Shown here: in pieces, positions 42,309 through 52,481 of the stretch
How the letters are laid out: every line of letters starts with the position of its first letter
Numbering within the stretch: position 1 is the first letter of the stretch
NCBI RefSeq assembly: GCF_018494035.1
Contig: NZ_JABBFO010000015.1
Location: 1 to 54,145 of the forward strand
Origin: Rosenbergiella australiborealis
GTDB lineage: Bacteria; Pseudomonadota; Gammaproteobacteria; Enterobacterales; Enterobacteriaceae
DNA length: 54,145 nucleotides
Direction of reading: 5' to 3'
Made by a program: the position numbers and the translations under genes
The notes under the pieces: model-generated
Database searches by the model: none
Told to the model about the DNA's origin: nothing
What the model saw: only the letters and a program-made list of their open reading frames with translations

Positions 42309-43043
42309 TTAACTAATAAAGCTCTGCGCCAGTGAACCTATCAATAGTTGCCAGCCATCGGCCATGACAAACAGCATTAATTTAAAGGGCAGCGCTAAGG
42401 TAGCGGGAGGAACCATCATCATCCCTAAAGCCATTAAGGTACTAGCGACGAGAAGATCGATGATTAAGAAAGGAATAAATAGGGTAAAACCGATTTGAAA
42501 GGCGGTTTTCAATTCACTGGTTACATAGGCCGGCACCAGTACCCGAAAGGGGACAGCAGAAGCAGTTTCGGGATCGGGTAGATGGGCAAGGCGGGTGAAT
42601 AGCGCCAAGTCCGCTTCCCGAGTCTGATGTAGCATAAATTCCATGAGCGGTTTCTTACCCCGCTCAACCGCCTCGACGAAGGTGACGGTTTGTTGTTGGT
42701 AGGGGATACACGCTTCTTGCCAAATTCGATCGAAAGTGGGCCCCATGATAAACCATGTCAGAAATAACGATAGGCCGATAATGACCTGATTAGGGGGAGC
42801 TGCCGCGGTGCCCAACGCATTACGTAGCAGGCCAAAAACAATGATTAATCGAGTAAAACTGGTCATTAACAGTAGGGCGGCAGGGATAAAACTGAGCGCC
42901 CCAATAAATATTAAGGTTTGTACGGGCAACGACCAATCTTTATCCATATTGAATAAAGTATGCTGAGCTTGTGCTACGGCTTGATGGGGGAATAGAGGGG
43001 TTAAGGTTGCGACCAAAACCGCGAGACGAATTGCATAATTCAT
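42309..43043 (-). CDS. fliP: Flagellar export apparatus protein FliP
   Basis: A 244-residue export-gate protein with an N-terminal signal peptide (MNYAIRLAVLVATLTPLFPH, cleaved near AVAQA) and four membrane segments. Hallmarks: LLMTSFTRLIIVFGLLRNAL, PPNQVIIGLSLFLTWFIMGP and LMALGMMMVPPATLALPFKL. The frame is open upstream to 43136, but ATG 43043 follows GGAAA and overlaps the fliO stop as ATGA, and starts at the signal peptide. Confidence 0.95.
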   Translation of the reverse strand: MNYAIRLAVLVATLTPLFPHQAVAQAQHTLFNMDKDWSLPVQTLIFIGALSFIPAALLLMTSFTRLIIVFGLLRNALGTAAAPPNQVIIGLSLFLTWFIMGPTFDRIWQEACIPYQQQTVTFVEAVERGKKPLMEFMLHQTREADLALFTRLAHLPDPETASAVPFRVLVPAYVTSELKTAFQIGFTLFIPFLIIDLLVASTLMALGMMMVPPATLALPFKLMLFVMADGWQLLIGSLAQSFIS

Positions 43044-43408
43044 GGTGTTTTCCTTGCATAAAGCTGTGCGAATTGTGCAGCGAAAGCAGAGGAAGGCTCG
43101 GTCTTTTGTGTGGCCACCGAAGGGTCGAGTGTACACAGAGGATGAATAGCGTGAGGGGTGACGCCAATAACAATGTGTTGTTCACCAATCTTGGCAACCA
43201 TAAGGCGTTCACGAGGCCCCAGGACCAAGGTTTCTTGAATAGCGAGCAGGTGCGGTGACCTATTTCGGCCACCGCGAGTAAGAGATTTTAATATTTTTTT
43301 CATAGCGAACAGCAGCGTAATGACGACGCATAACGCCGCGCTGGAGTGTAGGATCATCTGGCTGGCGGACGTCTCGGCCAGCGGTAAAAGACTTGAAACA
43401 GGCATCAT
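43040..43408 (-). CDS. fliO: Flagellar protein FliO
   Basis: A 122-residue bitopic membrane protein: a short N-terminus, one membrane segment (MILHSSAALCVVITLLFAMK), then a cytoplasmic domain with LAIQETLVLGPRERLMVAKI, typical of FliO, which stabilises FliP during export-gate assembly. Two ATGs are adjacent at the start. The gene starts four bases after the fliN stop and ends overlapping fliP. Confidence 0.9.
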   Translation of the reverse strand: MMPVSSLLPLAETSASQMILHSSAALCVVITLLFAMKKILKSLTRGGRNRSPHLLAIQETLVLGPRERLMVAKIGEQHIVIGVTPHAIHPLCTLDPSVATQKTEPSSAFAAQFAQLYARKTP

Positions 43409-43412
43409 TTTA

Positions 43413-43829
43413 TTATCGACTTAAACGGCGCATACGCTCAGAGGGGGTAATAATGTCAGTGATCCTGACACCATAATTATCATTGACCACGACCACTTCT
43501 CCTTGTGCGATAAGGTAATGATTAATCAAAATATCCAGGGGTTCTCCCGCCAATCCTTCTAAGGGGACGATCGAGCCTTGTGTGAGACGTAACAGTTCTT
43601 TGATCGTCATCCGTGTTCGCCCTAATTCCACGGTAAGTTGGATAGGGATATCCATAATCAAATTAATATCTTGCAGCGGATCCGCCGGTTCAGTCATCTC
43701 GGGGAGGACGGAGGTAGGCGGGGTTTGCGCTAAGGTCTCCTCTTCACTGAGTTGTTGTTCAGTAAGCGCTTGTGCCCAAGGATCGTCGTTTAATTCATTA
43801 GTTTCTGTGGTGGATGGCGATTCACTCAT
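43413..43829 (-). CDS. fliN: Flagellar motor switch protein FliN
   Basis: A 138-residue C-ring protein of the SpoA family. The first 60 residues are acidic and variable. The C-terminal SpoA domain (IMDIPIQLTVELGRTRMTIK, LLRLTQGSIVPLEGLAGEPL, VNDNYGVRITDIITPSERM) binds FliM and FliH. AAGGA lies upstream of the ATG. The start overlaps the end of fliM by eight bases. Confidence 0.95.
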   Translation of the reverse strand: MSESPSTTETNELNDDPWAQALTEQQLSEEETLAQTPPTSVLPEMTEPADPLQDINLIMDIPIQLTVELGRTRMTIKELLRLTQGSIVPLEGLAGEPLDILINHYLIAQGEVVVVNDNYGVRITDIITPSERMRRLSR

Positions 43830-44826
43830 GGGAAGTTCCTTCTTGTAGTGTTGAGAGCAATGGCGTGATTAATTGGTTAACACTGAGTGCATAATGGTCG
43901 CGATAAATACCGTGAGAGGCAGTAAAAACCGGGACATTATCGACGGTGGCGATTATCGGGTCAGGAGGCTCTATGGCTAATACATCGCCGACCTTTAATC
44001 CCATCAGTTGTCGTAAGGTAATTGTGCGCTCGGTCAGTCGTGCGGTGACTTCTAATGGCGATTGTTGTACTTCTGAGACTAAATTTTCACGCCACAGACA
44101 ATCTTCTTGCTGACTATTCTCTAAGGGAGGATTGACCAATAGTTCGCGCAACGGTTCGATCATGGAAAAAGGGATACAGATATTGAAATGCCCGACTAAA
44201 TTATTGATCTCAACTTGAAAGGTCGTGTTGATCACTATGTCATTGGGAGAGGTGGTGATATTGGTAAATTTCACCTGCATCTCTGAGCGGACATATTCCA
44301 TGGTCAGTGGATAGATGGCCTGCCAAGCCTCTTGATAATTATCCAGTGCTAATCCCAGTAAACGGCGAATAACGCGTTGTTCGGTATAGGTAAATTCACG
44401 ACCTTCCACTTTTGTGGGAAAGCGTCCATCACCCCCGAATAGATTATCAACCACAATAAACACTAAACTGGGTGAAAAAACGATTAATGCCGTACCGCGT
44501 AACGGCTTCATATGTAACAGATTCAGGTTAGTTGGCACCGGCATGTTCCGTGCGAATTCTTGATAGGGTTGAATATCAATCGATTCGACGGTGATATCTG
44601 GGCTACGGCGGAGTAAATTGAAAACCGCCATGCGAAATTGTCGAGCAAAGCGTTCATTGATAATTTCGAGCGCTTGCAAACGCTCACGCACAATACGCCG
44701 TTGTGTCGTCGGATCGTAATCACGGACAGTATCTAGCGAGCTTTTCTCGTTTAAGGTTTCCGTTTTGCCTGAGTCACCGTTAAGTAATTGGTCAATCTCT
44801 GCTTGGGATAAACTGGTATCAGCCAT
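43822..44826 (-). CDS. fliM: Flagellar motor switch protein FliM
   Basis: A 334-residue C-ring switch protein with the conserved CheY-P-binding N-terminus LSQAEIDQLLNGDS, a middle CheC-like domain (NLLRRSPDITVESI, PLRGTALIVFSPSLVFIVVDNLFGGDG) and a C-terminal SpoA domain. A GTG six bases upstream is in frame, but the ATG at 44826 gives the standard FliM N-terminus and length. It starts five bases after the fliL stop. Confidence 0.95.
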   Translation of the reverse strand: MADTSLSQAEIDQLLNGDSGKTETLNEKSSLDTVRDYDPTTQRRIVRERLQALEIINERFARQFRMAVFNLLRRSPDITVESIDIQPYQEFARNMPVPTNLNLLHMKPLRGTALIVFSPSLVFIVVDNLFGGDGRFPTKVEGREFTYTEQRVIRRLLGLALDNYQEAWQAIYPLTMEYVRSEMQVKFTNITTSPNDIVINTTFQVEINNLVGHFNICIPFSMIEPLRELLVNPPLENSQQEDCLWRENLVSEVQQSPLEVTARLTERTITLRQLMGLKVGDVLAIEPPDPIIATVDNVPVFTASHGIYRDHYALSVNQLITPLLSTLQEGTSHE

Positions 44827-44831
44827 AGTCA

Positions 44832-45329
44832 CTATCTCAAGATAAAGGTGTTGTAGAGAATATCCGCAATATTTTGCTCAGGTAATCCTTGAGCAAAAGG
44901 GCTATTTAATGCTGTTCGGATCTGCGCGGCTAACGCGGTTTTTCCTTCTTCAGTTTGTAGGACATCTTGTTGTTGATGACTTAATAGCAGCAGAATACGG
45001 TTTCTCACTTCTGGTAAATATTTCATCAGGCGTTCTTGGGTTTGCGTGTCTGTGAGTCGTAGCGTAAAACCGACATAAAGCACACGCTCTTCTTGCGAAG
45101 CACGATCTACCAAATTAACGGTAAAAGGTTCTAGCGGGAAAAAGAGGGGGTGGGGGACGGTGACTTCTGCGGTCGCAGGCGCCGTGGTGGATGCCGGGGA
45201 TGCGGATGATAGCCCACGTATCATCCATAGCGCATAACCGGCGACACCGCATGCAATCAGTACAATAATAATAAGAAGAATGATCCATTTACGGGACGTT
45301 TTTTTGGGTGTTTCGGGTGTGGTCGACAT
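44832..45329 (-). CDS. fliL: Flagellar basal body-associated protein FliL
   Basis: A 165-residue bitopic inner-membrane protein with a membrane segment at about residues 14-35 (WIILLIIIVLIACGVAGYAL), a low-complexity linker and the periplasmic FliL domain (FFPLEPFTVNLVD, VLYVGFTLRLTD). It supports stator function and swarming. It is the first gene of the fliLMNOPQR unit, 141 bases from fliK. Confidence 0.93.
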   Translation of the reverse strand: MSTTPETPKKTSRKWIILLIIIVLIACGVAGYALWMIRGLSSASPASTTAPATAEVTVPHPLFFPLEPFTVNLVDRASQEERVLYVGFTLRLTDTQTQERLMKYLPEVRNRILLLLSHQQQDVLQTEEGKTALAAQIRTALNSPFAQGLPEQNIADILYNTFILR

Positions 45330-45470
45330 GAGTCCCTCTATCCTTGTAATAACGAAAAATATTGTGGCACTGATTATCTCAACCTTGAGAAAGCGCCAAT
45401 CGACGGAACAAAGGGTTTTTTGACAAATATTCAGAGAATTGGCTCAGTCTTTGACCGACTGAGCCCGCGG
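45330..45470 (-). promoter_or_regulatory. fliK-fliL spacer with hairpin
   Basis: A 141-bp gap inside the fli run. Stem GGCTCAGTC/GACTGAGCC (45441-45465) lies five bases after the fliK stop, without a clear T run. In E. coli fliFGHIJK and fliLMNOPQR are separate operons, so this gap probably holds the fliL promoter and a weak terminator of the upstream operon. Confidence 0.5.
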
Positions 45471-46547
45471 TTAGACCAGAAGTGAAATGTGACTGCCTTC
45501 ACGCCGGAGTGGCGCTAAACATTCGGCTTTTTTTATCGCATTATCAACGTCTTTGGATACTGTTTCCTCTCTCTCTTGGGGTGAGGTGGGAGATTGATGA
45601 GCGTCAGAGTGTGACGGCGATTGGTAAGTAGTCTCTTGACCGACTTGGCTGTGAGTTAATTGAATTCCATTATCGGCTAATGCTTGACGCAATTGTGGTA
45701 TGGCGGCCTCTAACGCGGCTCTGACTTGCCCATGATTAGATAACATCATTAACTCCGCGTGCGCGTTATGCACGGTTAATGACATTTTTACGTCACCGAG
45801 CTCTTTGGGATGCAGGGTTAAATGAAGGGTCTGCACCCCCGGCTTATGAAAGATAAATTGCTGTGAGAGATCGCGTATCCATTGGCTTGAGCCTAAGGGC
45901 GCTCGCAGTTCTTGACTGCTAAGTGTTGGTCGCTCAAGTATCGAGGCTGTTTGAGCAGGCGTGAAAATGTGTGAGGGGGTGGGCGCTGGTTGCGAAGCGG
46001 CTCTCTCGCTGAATGAAGACTGTTCAGCCGTCAACGGCGCGGTGATTAGGCTTGATTGTACAGTATTGGGTGCCTTGGCCAAGGTGGATATCGATAAGGA
46101 TGTTTCGTCCTGAGCCCGTTGATGCATCGCGGGACTCTGCGATTCAGCGGTTAGCGAGACTTTTTTTATCGGCGACGTTGAGACTTGTGTAGTGATCACA
46201 TGCAGTTGTTGGGCGGCAATATCGCGCGGTGAGATGGGGGAAGCGCTTAGTTCTTCTGACGAAGGGGTAATTAGCGTTGGATCACTCTCCGGTACGGCGA
46301 GATTTGCGAGAGTCAGCAGCGGTGTGTCGGGTGAAGGGATAGCGCTTTCTGCGCTATCGGGGAGTACGCTCTCTTTGATGGTTTTTTCGGTCTCTGCCGG
46401 TATTGTTGCGGGGGAACGTAATAGATCGGCAAATGATACTGTGGTCTGTATCGCGGTAAGGGAAGAAAGATCATCCTCACTGGAAGTGGGGAGAGAGGCT
46501 GAGTTTTTCCCAGGCAGAGTGAGGACGGGGAGTAGGTTTAGGGCCAT
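45471..46547 (-). CDS. fliK: Flagellar hook-length control protein FliK
   Basis: A 358-residue secreted ruler protein. Residues 1-230 are disordered and rich in Ser, Thr, Ala and Pro. The C-terminal domain (about 235-330) has the conserved Flg_hook block: GVQTLHLTLHPKELGDVKMS and ALEAAIPQLRQALADNGIQL, used to switch export specificity at FlhB. The start overlaps the fliJ stop as TAATG. Confidence 0.93.
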   Translation of the reverse strand: MALNLLPVLTLPGKNSASLPTSSEDDLSSLTAIQTTVSFADLLRSPATIPAETEKTIKESVLPDSAESAIPSPDTPLLTLANLAVPESDPTLITPSSEELSASPISPRDIAAQQLHVITTQVSTSPIKKVSLTAESQSPAMHQRAQDETSLSISTLAKAPNTVQSSLITAPLTAEQSSFSERAASQPAPTPSHIFTPAQTASILERPTLSSQELRAPLGSSQWIRDLSQQFIFHKPGVQTLHLTLHPKELGDVKMSLTVHNAHAELMMLSNHGQVRAALEAAIPQLRQALADNGIQLTHSQVGQETTYQSPSHSDAHQSPTSPQEREETVSKDVDNAIKKAECLAPLRREGSHISLLV

Positions 46548-46987
46548 TATTCTGCTCCTTGAAAACGGCGGTTGGCAAATTCATCGTTGGCTTTTTGTTG
46601 GGCGCGAAAGTCGCATAGCGTGTCTCGCTGCGCTCGCCGTTCAATCAATACCTGTAATGCGTTAAGTTTTTTGCGCGACTGTTGCCAATCACCAAGAAGT
46701 TGCTGTTGCTGTTGTTCGAGGGTATTTAGGGCAGTGGATTGTGCCACGAGCGCATTCGCGACAGTCTCAAGAAATGAGTGATAATTCTCACGCCGATAAG
46801 CGTAAATTCCCCCTTGCGATTCATGGCTCAGCAAAAGCTGGTAATCTTTTTGGTAGTGGTAAAGTAATTGCTGTTGTTGCACGGCATGTTGATGCTCATG
46901 GTGTAAGGTCGCCAGTTGTTGTGCGACCGCATCCAACCGATGTGTAGCACGGTCTCGCAACACTTCTAATACATTTTTATGTCCCAT
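46547..46987 (-). CDS. fliJ: Flagellar FliJ protein (export chaperone)
   Basis: A 146-residue, Gln-rich coiled-coil protein, with heptad-like helices through most of its length. FliJ sits in the centre of the FliI ATPase ring and promotes export. Signature-like parts are LRDRATHRLDAVAQQLATL and the central QGGIYAYRRENYHSFLETV. Both ends overlap the neighbouring genes by one base (TAATG). Confidence 0.92.
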   Translation of the reverse strand: MGHKNVLEVLRDRATHRLDAVAQQLATLHHEHQHAVQQQQLLYHYQKDYQLLLSHESQGGIYAYRRENYHSFLETVANALVAQSTALNTLEQQQQQLLGDWQQSRKKLNALQVLIERRAQRDTLCDFRAQQKANDEFANRRFQGAE

Positions 46988-48342
46988 TAGTGATTCTCCG
47001 TCGACGAAATAAGCGTGGCAAGTTCGGTACAGGCTTCGGCGTAATCACAACGCTCGGTAATCTCTTGTTGTAGATAACGACAAATATCTGGGTAACGTTC
47101 TATTGCGCGATCTAATTGCGGATCACTACCGGCGGTATAAGCGCCTACGCTGATTAAATCTTGGTTACGTTGATAGAGGGCGAGTAGCCGTTTGCACTCT
47201 CGTGCATGGTGAAGTTGCTCTGGTGAAACAATGTCGTGCATGACTCGACTGATTGAGGCTTCAATATCAATCGCGGGATAATGGCCCGCTTCAGCCAGTT
47301 GTCGAGAGAGGACAATATGACCATCAAGGATAGCGCGTGCCGCATCGGCAATCGGATCTTGCTGATCATCTCCCTCTGTTAATACGGTATAGAAAGCAGT
47401 GATTGATCCATTGCGGCTGTCGCTATTTCCCGCCCGTTCCACTAATGCCGGAAGTTGGGCAAATACTGACGGTGGGTAGCCTTTGGTCGCGGGGGGTTCA
47501 CCAATTGCTAGGGCAATCTCGCGCTGTGCCATGGCATAGCGCGTGAGCGAGTCCATGATCAGCAGCACATTATGGCCACGGTCACGAAAATCTTCGGCGA
47601 TACGCGTCGCATAAGTGGCACCTTGCAAGCGAAGCAGAGGTGAAACATCTGCTGGAGCTGCAACGACCACCGCACGCGCTAATCCTTCCTTGCCCAGAAT
47701 ATGGTGGATAAAATCTTTAACCTCACGACCCCGTTCACCAATTAATCCGACGACAATCACCTCTGCACTGGTATAACGTGCCATCATGCCGAGCAGGACA
47801 CTTTTTCCTACCCCTGAACCTGCGAATAGTCCCATTCGTTGACCACGGCCAACGGAAAGTAGGCCATTAATTGCCCGTACTCCTGTATCCAGCACTTGGT
47901 CAATGGGCTGACGCTGTAAGGGATTGAGCGGCGATGTTGTCAGTTCACCCTGATCGGTGCTGAACAAGGGATATTCATCCAAAGGACGGCCACAGCTATC
48001 CACCACTCGTCCAAGTAAAGTTGGCCCTAAGGGTAAGCGGCCTGAGCTTCCCTGTGCTTGGTAGACACGACACCCCGGACGAAGACCTTCGAGTGCTTCA
48101 AGCGGCATTAAAAAAAGCTGATTATCTTTAAAACCGACCACTTGCGCTTCGCATTTTTTGACCGTACTGCCGTGTTCACGCTCAATCCAACAAAGGCTAC
48201 CTAGCGGTAATTGTAGGCCACTGGCTTGTAGAACAAGGCCCGTGGCACGCGTCAAATAGCCATAATGGCGAGGGGCTAAGGATGTGTCTAGGCTCTGTTC
48301 AAAACGCGCTAAGTGGGCCATCCATCGACGTAATGCAATCAT
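46987..48342 (-). CDS. fliI: Flagellum-specific ATP synthase/ATPase FliI
   Basis: A 451-residue type III export ATPase related to the F1 beta subunit. Walker [12 protein letters not shown], the block [36 protein letters not shown] (Walker B) and the [20 protein letters not shown] motif are present. It forms the hexamer at the flagellar export gate with FliH and FliJ. The start overlaps the fliH stop (TAATG). Confidence 0.96.
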   Translation of the reverse strand: MIALRRWMAHLARFEQSLDTSLAPRHYGYLTRATGLVLQASGLQLPLGSLCWIEREHGSTVKKCEAQVVGFKDNQLFLMPLEALEGLRPGCRVYQAQGSSGRLPLGPTLLGRVVDSCGRPLDEYPLFSTDQGELTTSPLNPLQRQPIDQVLDTGVRAINGLLSVGRGQRMGLFAGSGVGKSVLLGMMARYTSAEVIVVGLIGERGREVKDFIHHILGKEGLARAVVVAAPADVSPLLRLQGATYATRIAEDFRDRGHNVLLIMDSLTRYAMAQREIALAIGEPPATKGYPPSVFAQLPALVERAGNSDSRNGSITAFYTVLTEGDDQQDPIADAARAILDGHIVLSRQLAEAGHYPAIDIEASISRVMHDIVSPEQLHHARECKRLLALYQRNQDLISVGAYTAGSDPQLDRAIERYPDICRYLQQEITERCDYAEACTELATLISSTENH

Positions 48343-49043
48343 TAGAATGCTCCCTGCTGTGCGCGTTCACAGAGTGCTTGCCAACGGGTTGAGAGGGCAC
48401 TTTCGAGTTCGCCTTCCTCGCTTACTAAGCGGCAATCGCCACGGGGTAAGCAATTATCCGCCACCACTTCCCAGCGTGGATGATCGTCTAATGTTGATAA
48501 GTATTCCTCAAGGGAACTGAGATCTTGTGGGTTAAGTGTTAATGTTAATTTACCGGTTAATAGGGCTTCTTGCGCCAATAACTGTTTGACTTGCGTTAAC
48601 ACCACTCGCGAGTCGTGGTTTACTTCGTCGCCAATAAGCTGGTGGGCAATTTCTAAAGCTAATTGAATGAGACGCTGACTGACCGTTTCTTCAAGGAGGT
48701 CGAAGGAGAGAGTCAGTTGCTGAACAAGGTTCTCAAGCGGGGCTAACCTCTCTTTTTGGGTCAAGCTCGCCGCTTGTTCGGCTTGCAAAAGCCCCGCTTG
48801 ATACCCCTCATGTTCTCCTTGTGCCTTCCCTGCGCTATACCCCTCTTGCCAGGCTTGTTCACGTATAGAGGCCCGAAATGCTTCTAACTCTTGTTGGTGA
48901 TCGCGTACCGGTACAGGCTCCGTTTCATTAATCGGTAAGGGATCTGCCGGAACCGCTACGACTTCATGTTTAGCATCATCAAAGTGTTGTGGCTGCCATT
49001 TTTGCCATGCAATCTCTGCGTCATGTTTAGACATAGGCTTCAT
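48342..49043 (-). CDS. fliH: Flagellar assembly protein FliH
   Basis: A 233-residue cytoplasmic regulator of FliI. The N-terminus carries the conserved tryptophans (WQKWQPQHF) that tether FliH to the C-ring and FlhA, followed by a Gly-rich helix ([21 protein letters not shown]) with GxxxG repeats and the C-terminal FliI-binding domain. Possible starts are ATG 49043 (GGAGG five bases upstream) and ATG 49034; I prefer the first. It overlaps the end of fliG. Confidence 0.9.
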   Translation of the reverse strand: MKPMSKHDAEIAWQKWQPQHFDDAKHEVVAVPADPLPINETEPVPVRDHQQELEAFRASIREQAWQEGYSAGKAQGEHEGYQAGLLQAEQAASLTQKERLAPLENLVQQLTLSFDLLEETVSQRLIQLALEIAHQLIGDEVNHDSRVVLTQVKQLLAQEALLTGKLTLTLNPQDLSSLEEYLSTLDDHPRWEVVADNCLPRGDCRLVSEEGELESALSTRWQALCERAQQGAF

Positions 49044-50019
49044 CTGCGCCTCCAATTACCATATCCCCACTTTCTGCCAGACGTCTAACGATAAGAAGAA
49101 TACCTTTTTGTGCCGTTTCGACATCGGAGAGACGGACAGGGCCTCGATTAATAAGGTCATCACGTAAGATATCGGCAGCTCGCGTTGACATGTTATTTAA
49201 GAATTTATCACGAAGCGCGTTATCGGCACCTTTAAGCGCGATAAGTAATTGTTCGGCATCGATCTCTTGTAAAAGGCGCTGTATGCTGCGATCGTCCACG
49301 TCCACCAAGTTCTCAAACAGGAACATTTCGTCAATAATTTTCTGTGCGAGGTCGCCATCGAACGCGCGTACGGCATCGATAATGGTTTCTTCTTGCTGAG
49401 ATTTCATTAAGTTGAGGATCTCTGCGGCAGTGCGGATACCGCCCATTTTCGCCCGCTTAATATTTTGACCATCAAGAAGATTATTGAGAACTTCCGTGAG
49501 TTCGGCGAGTGCCGCAGGTTGTACCCCCCCAAAGGTCGCAATACGTAGCATGACATCTTGGCGTAGTCGTTCATCAAATTGGGCGAGGATATCGGCGGCC
49601 TGTGAACGCTTTAAATGGACCAAAATGGTGGCGATAATCTGTGGGTGCTCCTCGCGAATGAGATCGGCGGCGGAAGGGGGATCCATCAGGTTTAAGGTAT
49701 CCATTCCGGAAGTGGTATCTCGGGTTTCGAGTAAATCCTCAAGCAAGCTACTGGCACGCTCCTCGCCAAGAGCCTTCACCAGTACGCTACGCAGGTAATC
49801 ATTAGAGTTAATTGAGAGCGCCGCATACTGTTCGGCATCTTGCTCAAATTGTTGTAGGACATGGGTCAGTTGTTGATGAGAAACTTGACGTGTTGTCGCC
49901 ATCGCACTGCCCAAGTGCTGGACTTCCCGCTGGTTAAGGTGTTTGAACACCTCTGCCGCGCGTTCTTCACCCAGCGTCATCATTAATACGGCGCTTCGCT
50001 CTGTGCCGGTCATTTTCAT
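49027..50019 (-). CDS. fliG: Flagellar motor switch protein FliG
   Basis: A 330-residue C-ring rotor protein with N, middle and C domains. Highly conserved blocks: SALGEERA-type [59 protein letters not shown], and the stator-facing [20 protein letters not shown]. The start overlaps the fliF stop by four bases (ATGA). Confidence 0.97.
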   Translation of the reverse strand: MKMTGTERSAVLMMTLGEERAAEVFKHLNQREVQHLGSAMATTRQVSHQQLTHVLQQFEQDAEQYAALSINSNDYLRSVLVKALGEERASSLLEDLLETRDTTSGMDTLNLMDPPSAADLIREEHPQIIATILVHLKRSQAADILAQFDERLRQDVMLRIATFGGVQPAALAELTEVLNNLLDGQNIKRAKMGGIRTAAEILNLMKSQQEETIIDAVRAFDGDLAQKIIDEMFLFENLVDVDDRSIQRLLQEIDAEQLLIALKGADNALRDKFLNNMSTRAADILRDDLINRGPVRLSDVETAQKGILLIVRRLAESGDMVIGGADEAYV

Positions 50020-51656
50020 AGTTCACTCCCCATCCAATCACGGATCACTAAGGCGACGACTTGTGGTTCATTTTCTGACATTGCTCGAATACGTTGGCTC
50101 ATCTGTTCGGCGTTAATCCGTAATTGTGCTTTGCGTGCCACCTCATTGATAGTCGGGTCAGTGGGCGCCTTTTCTGCCGCCGGTTCAATGACGGGTGGGC
50201 TTATTGCTTGTTGAAGCTGGCGTAATGCTGGGGCAATCATTTTACGATAGAGCACGGTGGCAATAATGATCACTACCAACCAGCGTAAGGCTTGAAGGGC
50301 TAGCGATATCAGGTTTGGTTGTTGCCACCAAGGTCCCGCATCATCGTCTAACTCATTAGCCGTAAAGCGGGTATTAACCACATTGATGCTATCGCCACGT
50401 TCGGCTGAATAGCCCATCGCTTGCTTAACAAGCCCGGTAATTTGTTCGATTTGCTCTGTTGAAAGCGGCTCTTCTTTGCCTTGTTCATTTTCTTGATAGT
50501 TAACGATGACGGCTACCGATAAACGCTTGATTCCTCCTGTGCTTAACTGGGTATGGCGAACGGTTTTATCGAGTTCATAGTTAACGGTACTCTCACTATT
50601 AACTTGTAAGGGCGATGCTTTCGCCGTCGCTGTCGCGTCTTTAGATTTTGCGTGAGTTGTTTTTTCATCGGTGATGGCAGCTTGGGCAGCAGGTGCGGGT
50701 TGATTGGATAATGCACCCGGAACACCTTGGGCTGTCTGCTGATTGAGCTCACTTTGGCTACGTTGTGCGGAACGAATTGATTGTTGTTTGCTATCGTTAT
50801 TTGGCTGATAGCGTTCGTCAGTTTGTTCTTGGCGATCGAAATTGATCTCTGCGGTAACTTGAGCACGAAGATTATGCTGACCGAGCATCGGTCGCAGTAG
50901 TTGTTCAATACGCTGTTGAATGCTCTTTTCGACACGTTGTGTGTAGTTTAACTGAGTCGTACTCTGCGTTTGGGCTGCCAAGCCAACCCCAGACAATAAT
51001 TCTCCGGCTTGATTGACGACCGTGACCTGGTCGGTGCTCATACCTGGCACACTACTGGCAATAAGATGCACAATCGCATTAATTTGTGAGGCATCGAGCA
51101 CTCGCCCCGGCTGGAGCTTTAGGGTCACTGCTGCACTGGGGCGGGATTTATCACGAACAAAGACACTCGGCCGGGGAATTGCTAGGTGTACCCGGGCGCT
51201 GATGACAGGATCTAAGGTTTCAATGGTGCGAGATAACTCTCCGGATAATGCTCGCTGATAGTTGATTTGCTCGTTAAATTGGCTTAGCCCAAACTTCTCA
51301 TCATCCAACAGCTCAAACCCGCTAGTGCTGCTTTTCGGTAGACCTTGGCTTGCGAGGTGTAAACGTAATTCACGAACTTGTTGACTCGGAACACGAATAT
51401 CGCCGGTATGGCTATCGAGCTGATAGGGCACGTTCATTTTAGCTAATACGCTAATGATGTTGCCCCCTTCGGCTTCTGAAAGAGAGCTATAAAGCGTTCG
51501 ATAGTCTGGGCTGCGTGCCCAGAGGGCGAGGGCGGTGATCACCGCAATCGAGAACGCGGCCGATACGATGAGTACCGCCTTTTGTTGCTGGCGTAATAGA
51601 GCAAGAAAGGGTTGGAGCTTACTCCGTAAGGTGATTGGCATGGTGGCAGTGCTCAT
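50016..51656 (-). CDS. fliF: Flagellar MS-ring protein FliF
   Basis: A 546-residue inner-membrane protein with two membrane segments (around residues 28-50 and 445-470), forming the MS ring on which the C ring and export gate are built. RBM motifs ([56 protein letters not shown]) are clear. The C-terminus keeps the FliG-binding segment. The frame is open to 51683 (GTG), but ATG 51656 has GGAG eight bases upstream. First gene of fliFGHIJK, divergent from fliE. Confidence 0.95.
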   Translation of the reverse strand: MSTATMPITLRSKLQPFLALLRQQQKAVLIVSAAFSIAVITALALWARSPDYRTLYSSLSEAEGGNIISVLAKMNVPYQLDSHTGDIRVPSQQVRELRLHLASQGLPKSSTSGFELLDDEKFGLSQFNEQINYQRALSGELSRTIETLDPVISARVHLAIPRPSVFVRDKSRPSAAVTLKLQPGRVLDASQINAIVHLIASSVPGMSTDQVTVVNQAGELLSGVGLAAQTQSTTQLNYTQRVEKSIQQRIEQLLRPMLGQHNLRAQVTAEINFDRQEQTDERYQPNNDSKQQSIRSAQRSQSELNQQTAQGVPGALSNQPAPAAQAAITDEKTTHAKSKDATATAKASPLQVNSESTVNYELDKTVRHTQLSTGGIKRLSVAVIVNYQENEQGKEEPLSTEQIEQITGLVKQAMGYSAERGDSINVVNTRFTANELDDDAGPWWQQPNLISLALQALRWLVVIIIATVLYRKMIAPALRQLQQAISPPVIEPAAEKAPTDPTINEVARKAQLRINAEQMSQRIRAMSENEPQVVALVIRDWMGSEL

Positions 51657-51877
51657 GCAGACACTCCTAACATAGCCCAACACTTGGCGTGATGTGACAG
51701 CACATGATTCTCCTCATCGACACAAATAAATAATGACTATTAATCACCCTTATTATTTGAGTTCTCGTAGGAAGTAATAGCGTAATGATGGCGTGTTTTC
51801 ATGGCTAATTTTTAGATTTAAGCATTTATTAGCATGCTACAGTCATGCTCATAAACGAGTAGAAAAGGAGACTCACT
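51657..51877. promoter_or_regulatory. Divergent fliE / fliF promoter region
   Basis: A 221-bp AT-rich gap between divergent fliE and fliF. In enterics both promoters are class 2 and activated by FlhD4C2. I see a perfect TAGCATGCTA palindrome near 51831-51840 and other short repeats but cannot define the FlhDC boxes with confidence. Confidence 0.5.
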
Positions 51878-52177
51878 ATGATAAGTACCTCACCCATTCC
51901 GTCATCCCTGACGACAACGATGCTAGCCCATGAGAAACCTTTTGAGACAAACAGCCCCGCTTTTTCCGATGTTTTTTCATCTATGTTTGATTCAATTAAT
52001 CACTACCAAGAGCACGCTGACCAACAAATTCGACGTGTTGAGTTAGGGGAGAGTGGGGCTGGAATCGATGAGCTAATGGTGTCAGTACAAAAAGCCACAG
52101 TCTCTCTACAACTCGGTGTGCAAGTACGTAATAAGATGATTGCTGCTTACAATGAAGTGATGAATATGTCGGTGTAG
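51878..52177 (+). CDS. fliE: Flagellar hook-basal body protein FliE
   Basis: A 99-residue secreted protein that joins the MS ring to the proximal rod. The C-terminal part (AGIDELMVSVQKATVSLQLG, VQVRNKMIAAYNEVMNM) is highly conserved; the N-terminal part is variable. AGGAG lies before the ATG. It is a single-gene unit divergent from fliF, as in E. coli. Confidence 0.95.
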   Translation: MISTSPIPSSLTTTMLAHEKPFETNSPAFSDVFSSMFDSINHYQEHADQQIRRVELGESGAGIDELMVSVQKATVSLQLGVQVRNKMIAAYNEVMNMSV

Positions 52178-52481
52178 GAGCGTTAATTCACTGATTAGTA
52201 TGTCTATATGTTGAACGCTTTTAATTTATGGGGTCCCGATGGGGCAAAGTCGCTTAAATGATTGTTCAGCATGGCCCTTGGCTCTTATCATTTTCAGTTA
52301 TATCCGCTGATAAACCCATGATAGCTCGACGTACCCACTACTTATGGCCGGTTAAGCGTCACTGTAGAGAGATAAATGTCGCAGGAAGTCGGTGACTGAC
52401 TCCCCGTTGTGGCGGGGTTATTACGTTAGTGGCCGTGTTTATGTCACTGCCCAGTGTAGAGGCTGAGCAGTGACATCGGCG
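52178..52481. other. Intergenic region with two hairpins
   Basis: A 304-bp gap between convergent fliE and yfdC without a gene. CCCCG-TTGTGG-CGGGG (52402-52417) followed by TTATT may end the fliE transcript. ATGTCACTGC/GCAGTGACAT (52441-52476), just beyond the yfdC stop codon, may end the yfdC transcript. Confidence 0.5.

Noticed and set aside
42971-43258. Plus-strand open frame opposite fliO and fliP
   Set aside because: Antisense of two well-supported flagellar genes.
45441-45465. Strong terminator ending the fliK transcript
   Set aside because: The hairpin is good but lacks a T run, so I kept it only as part of the spacer.
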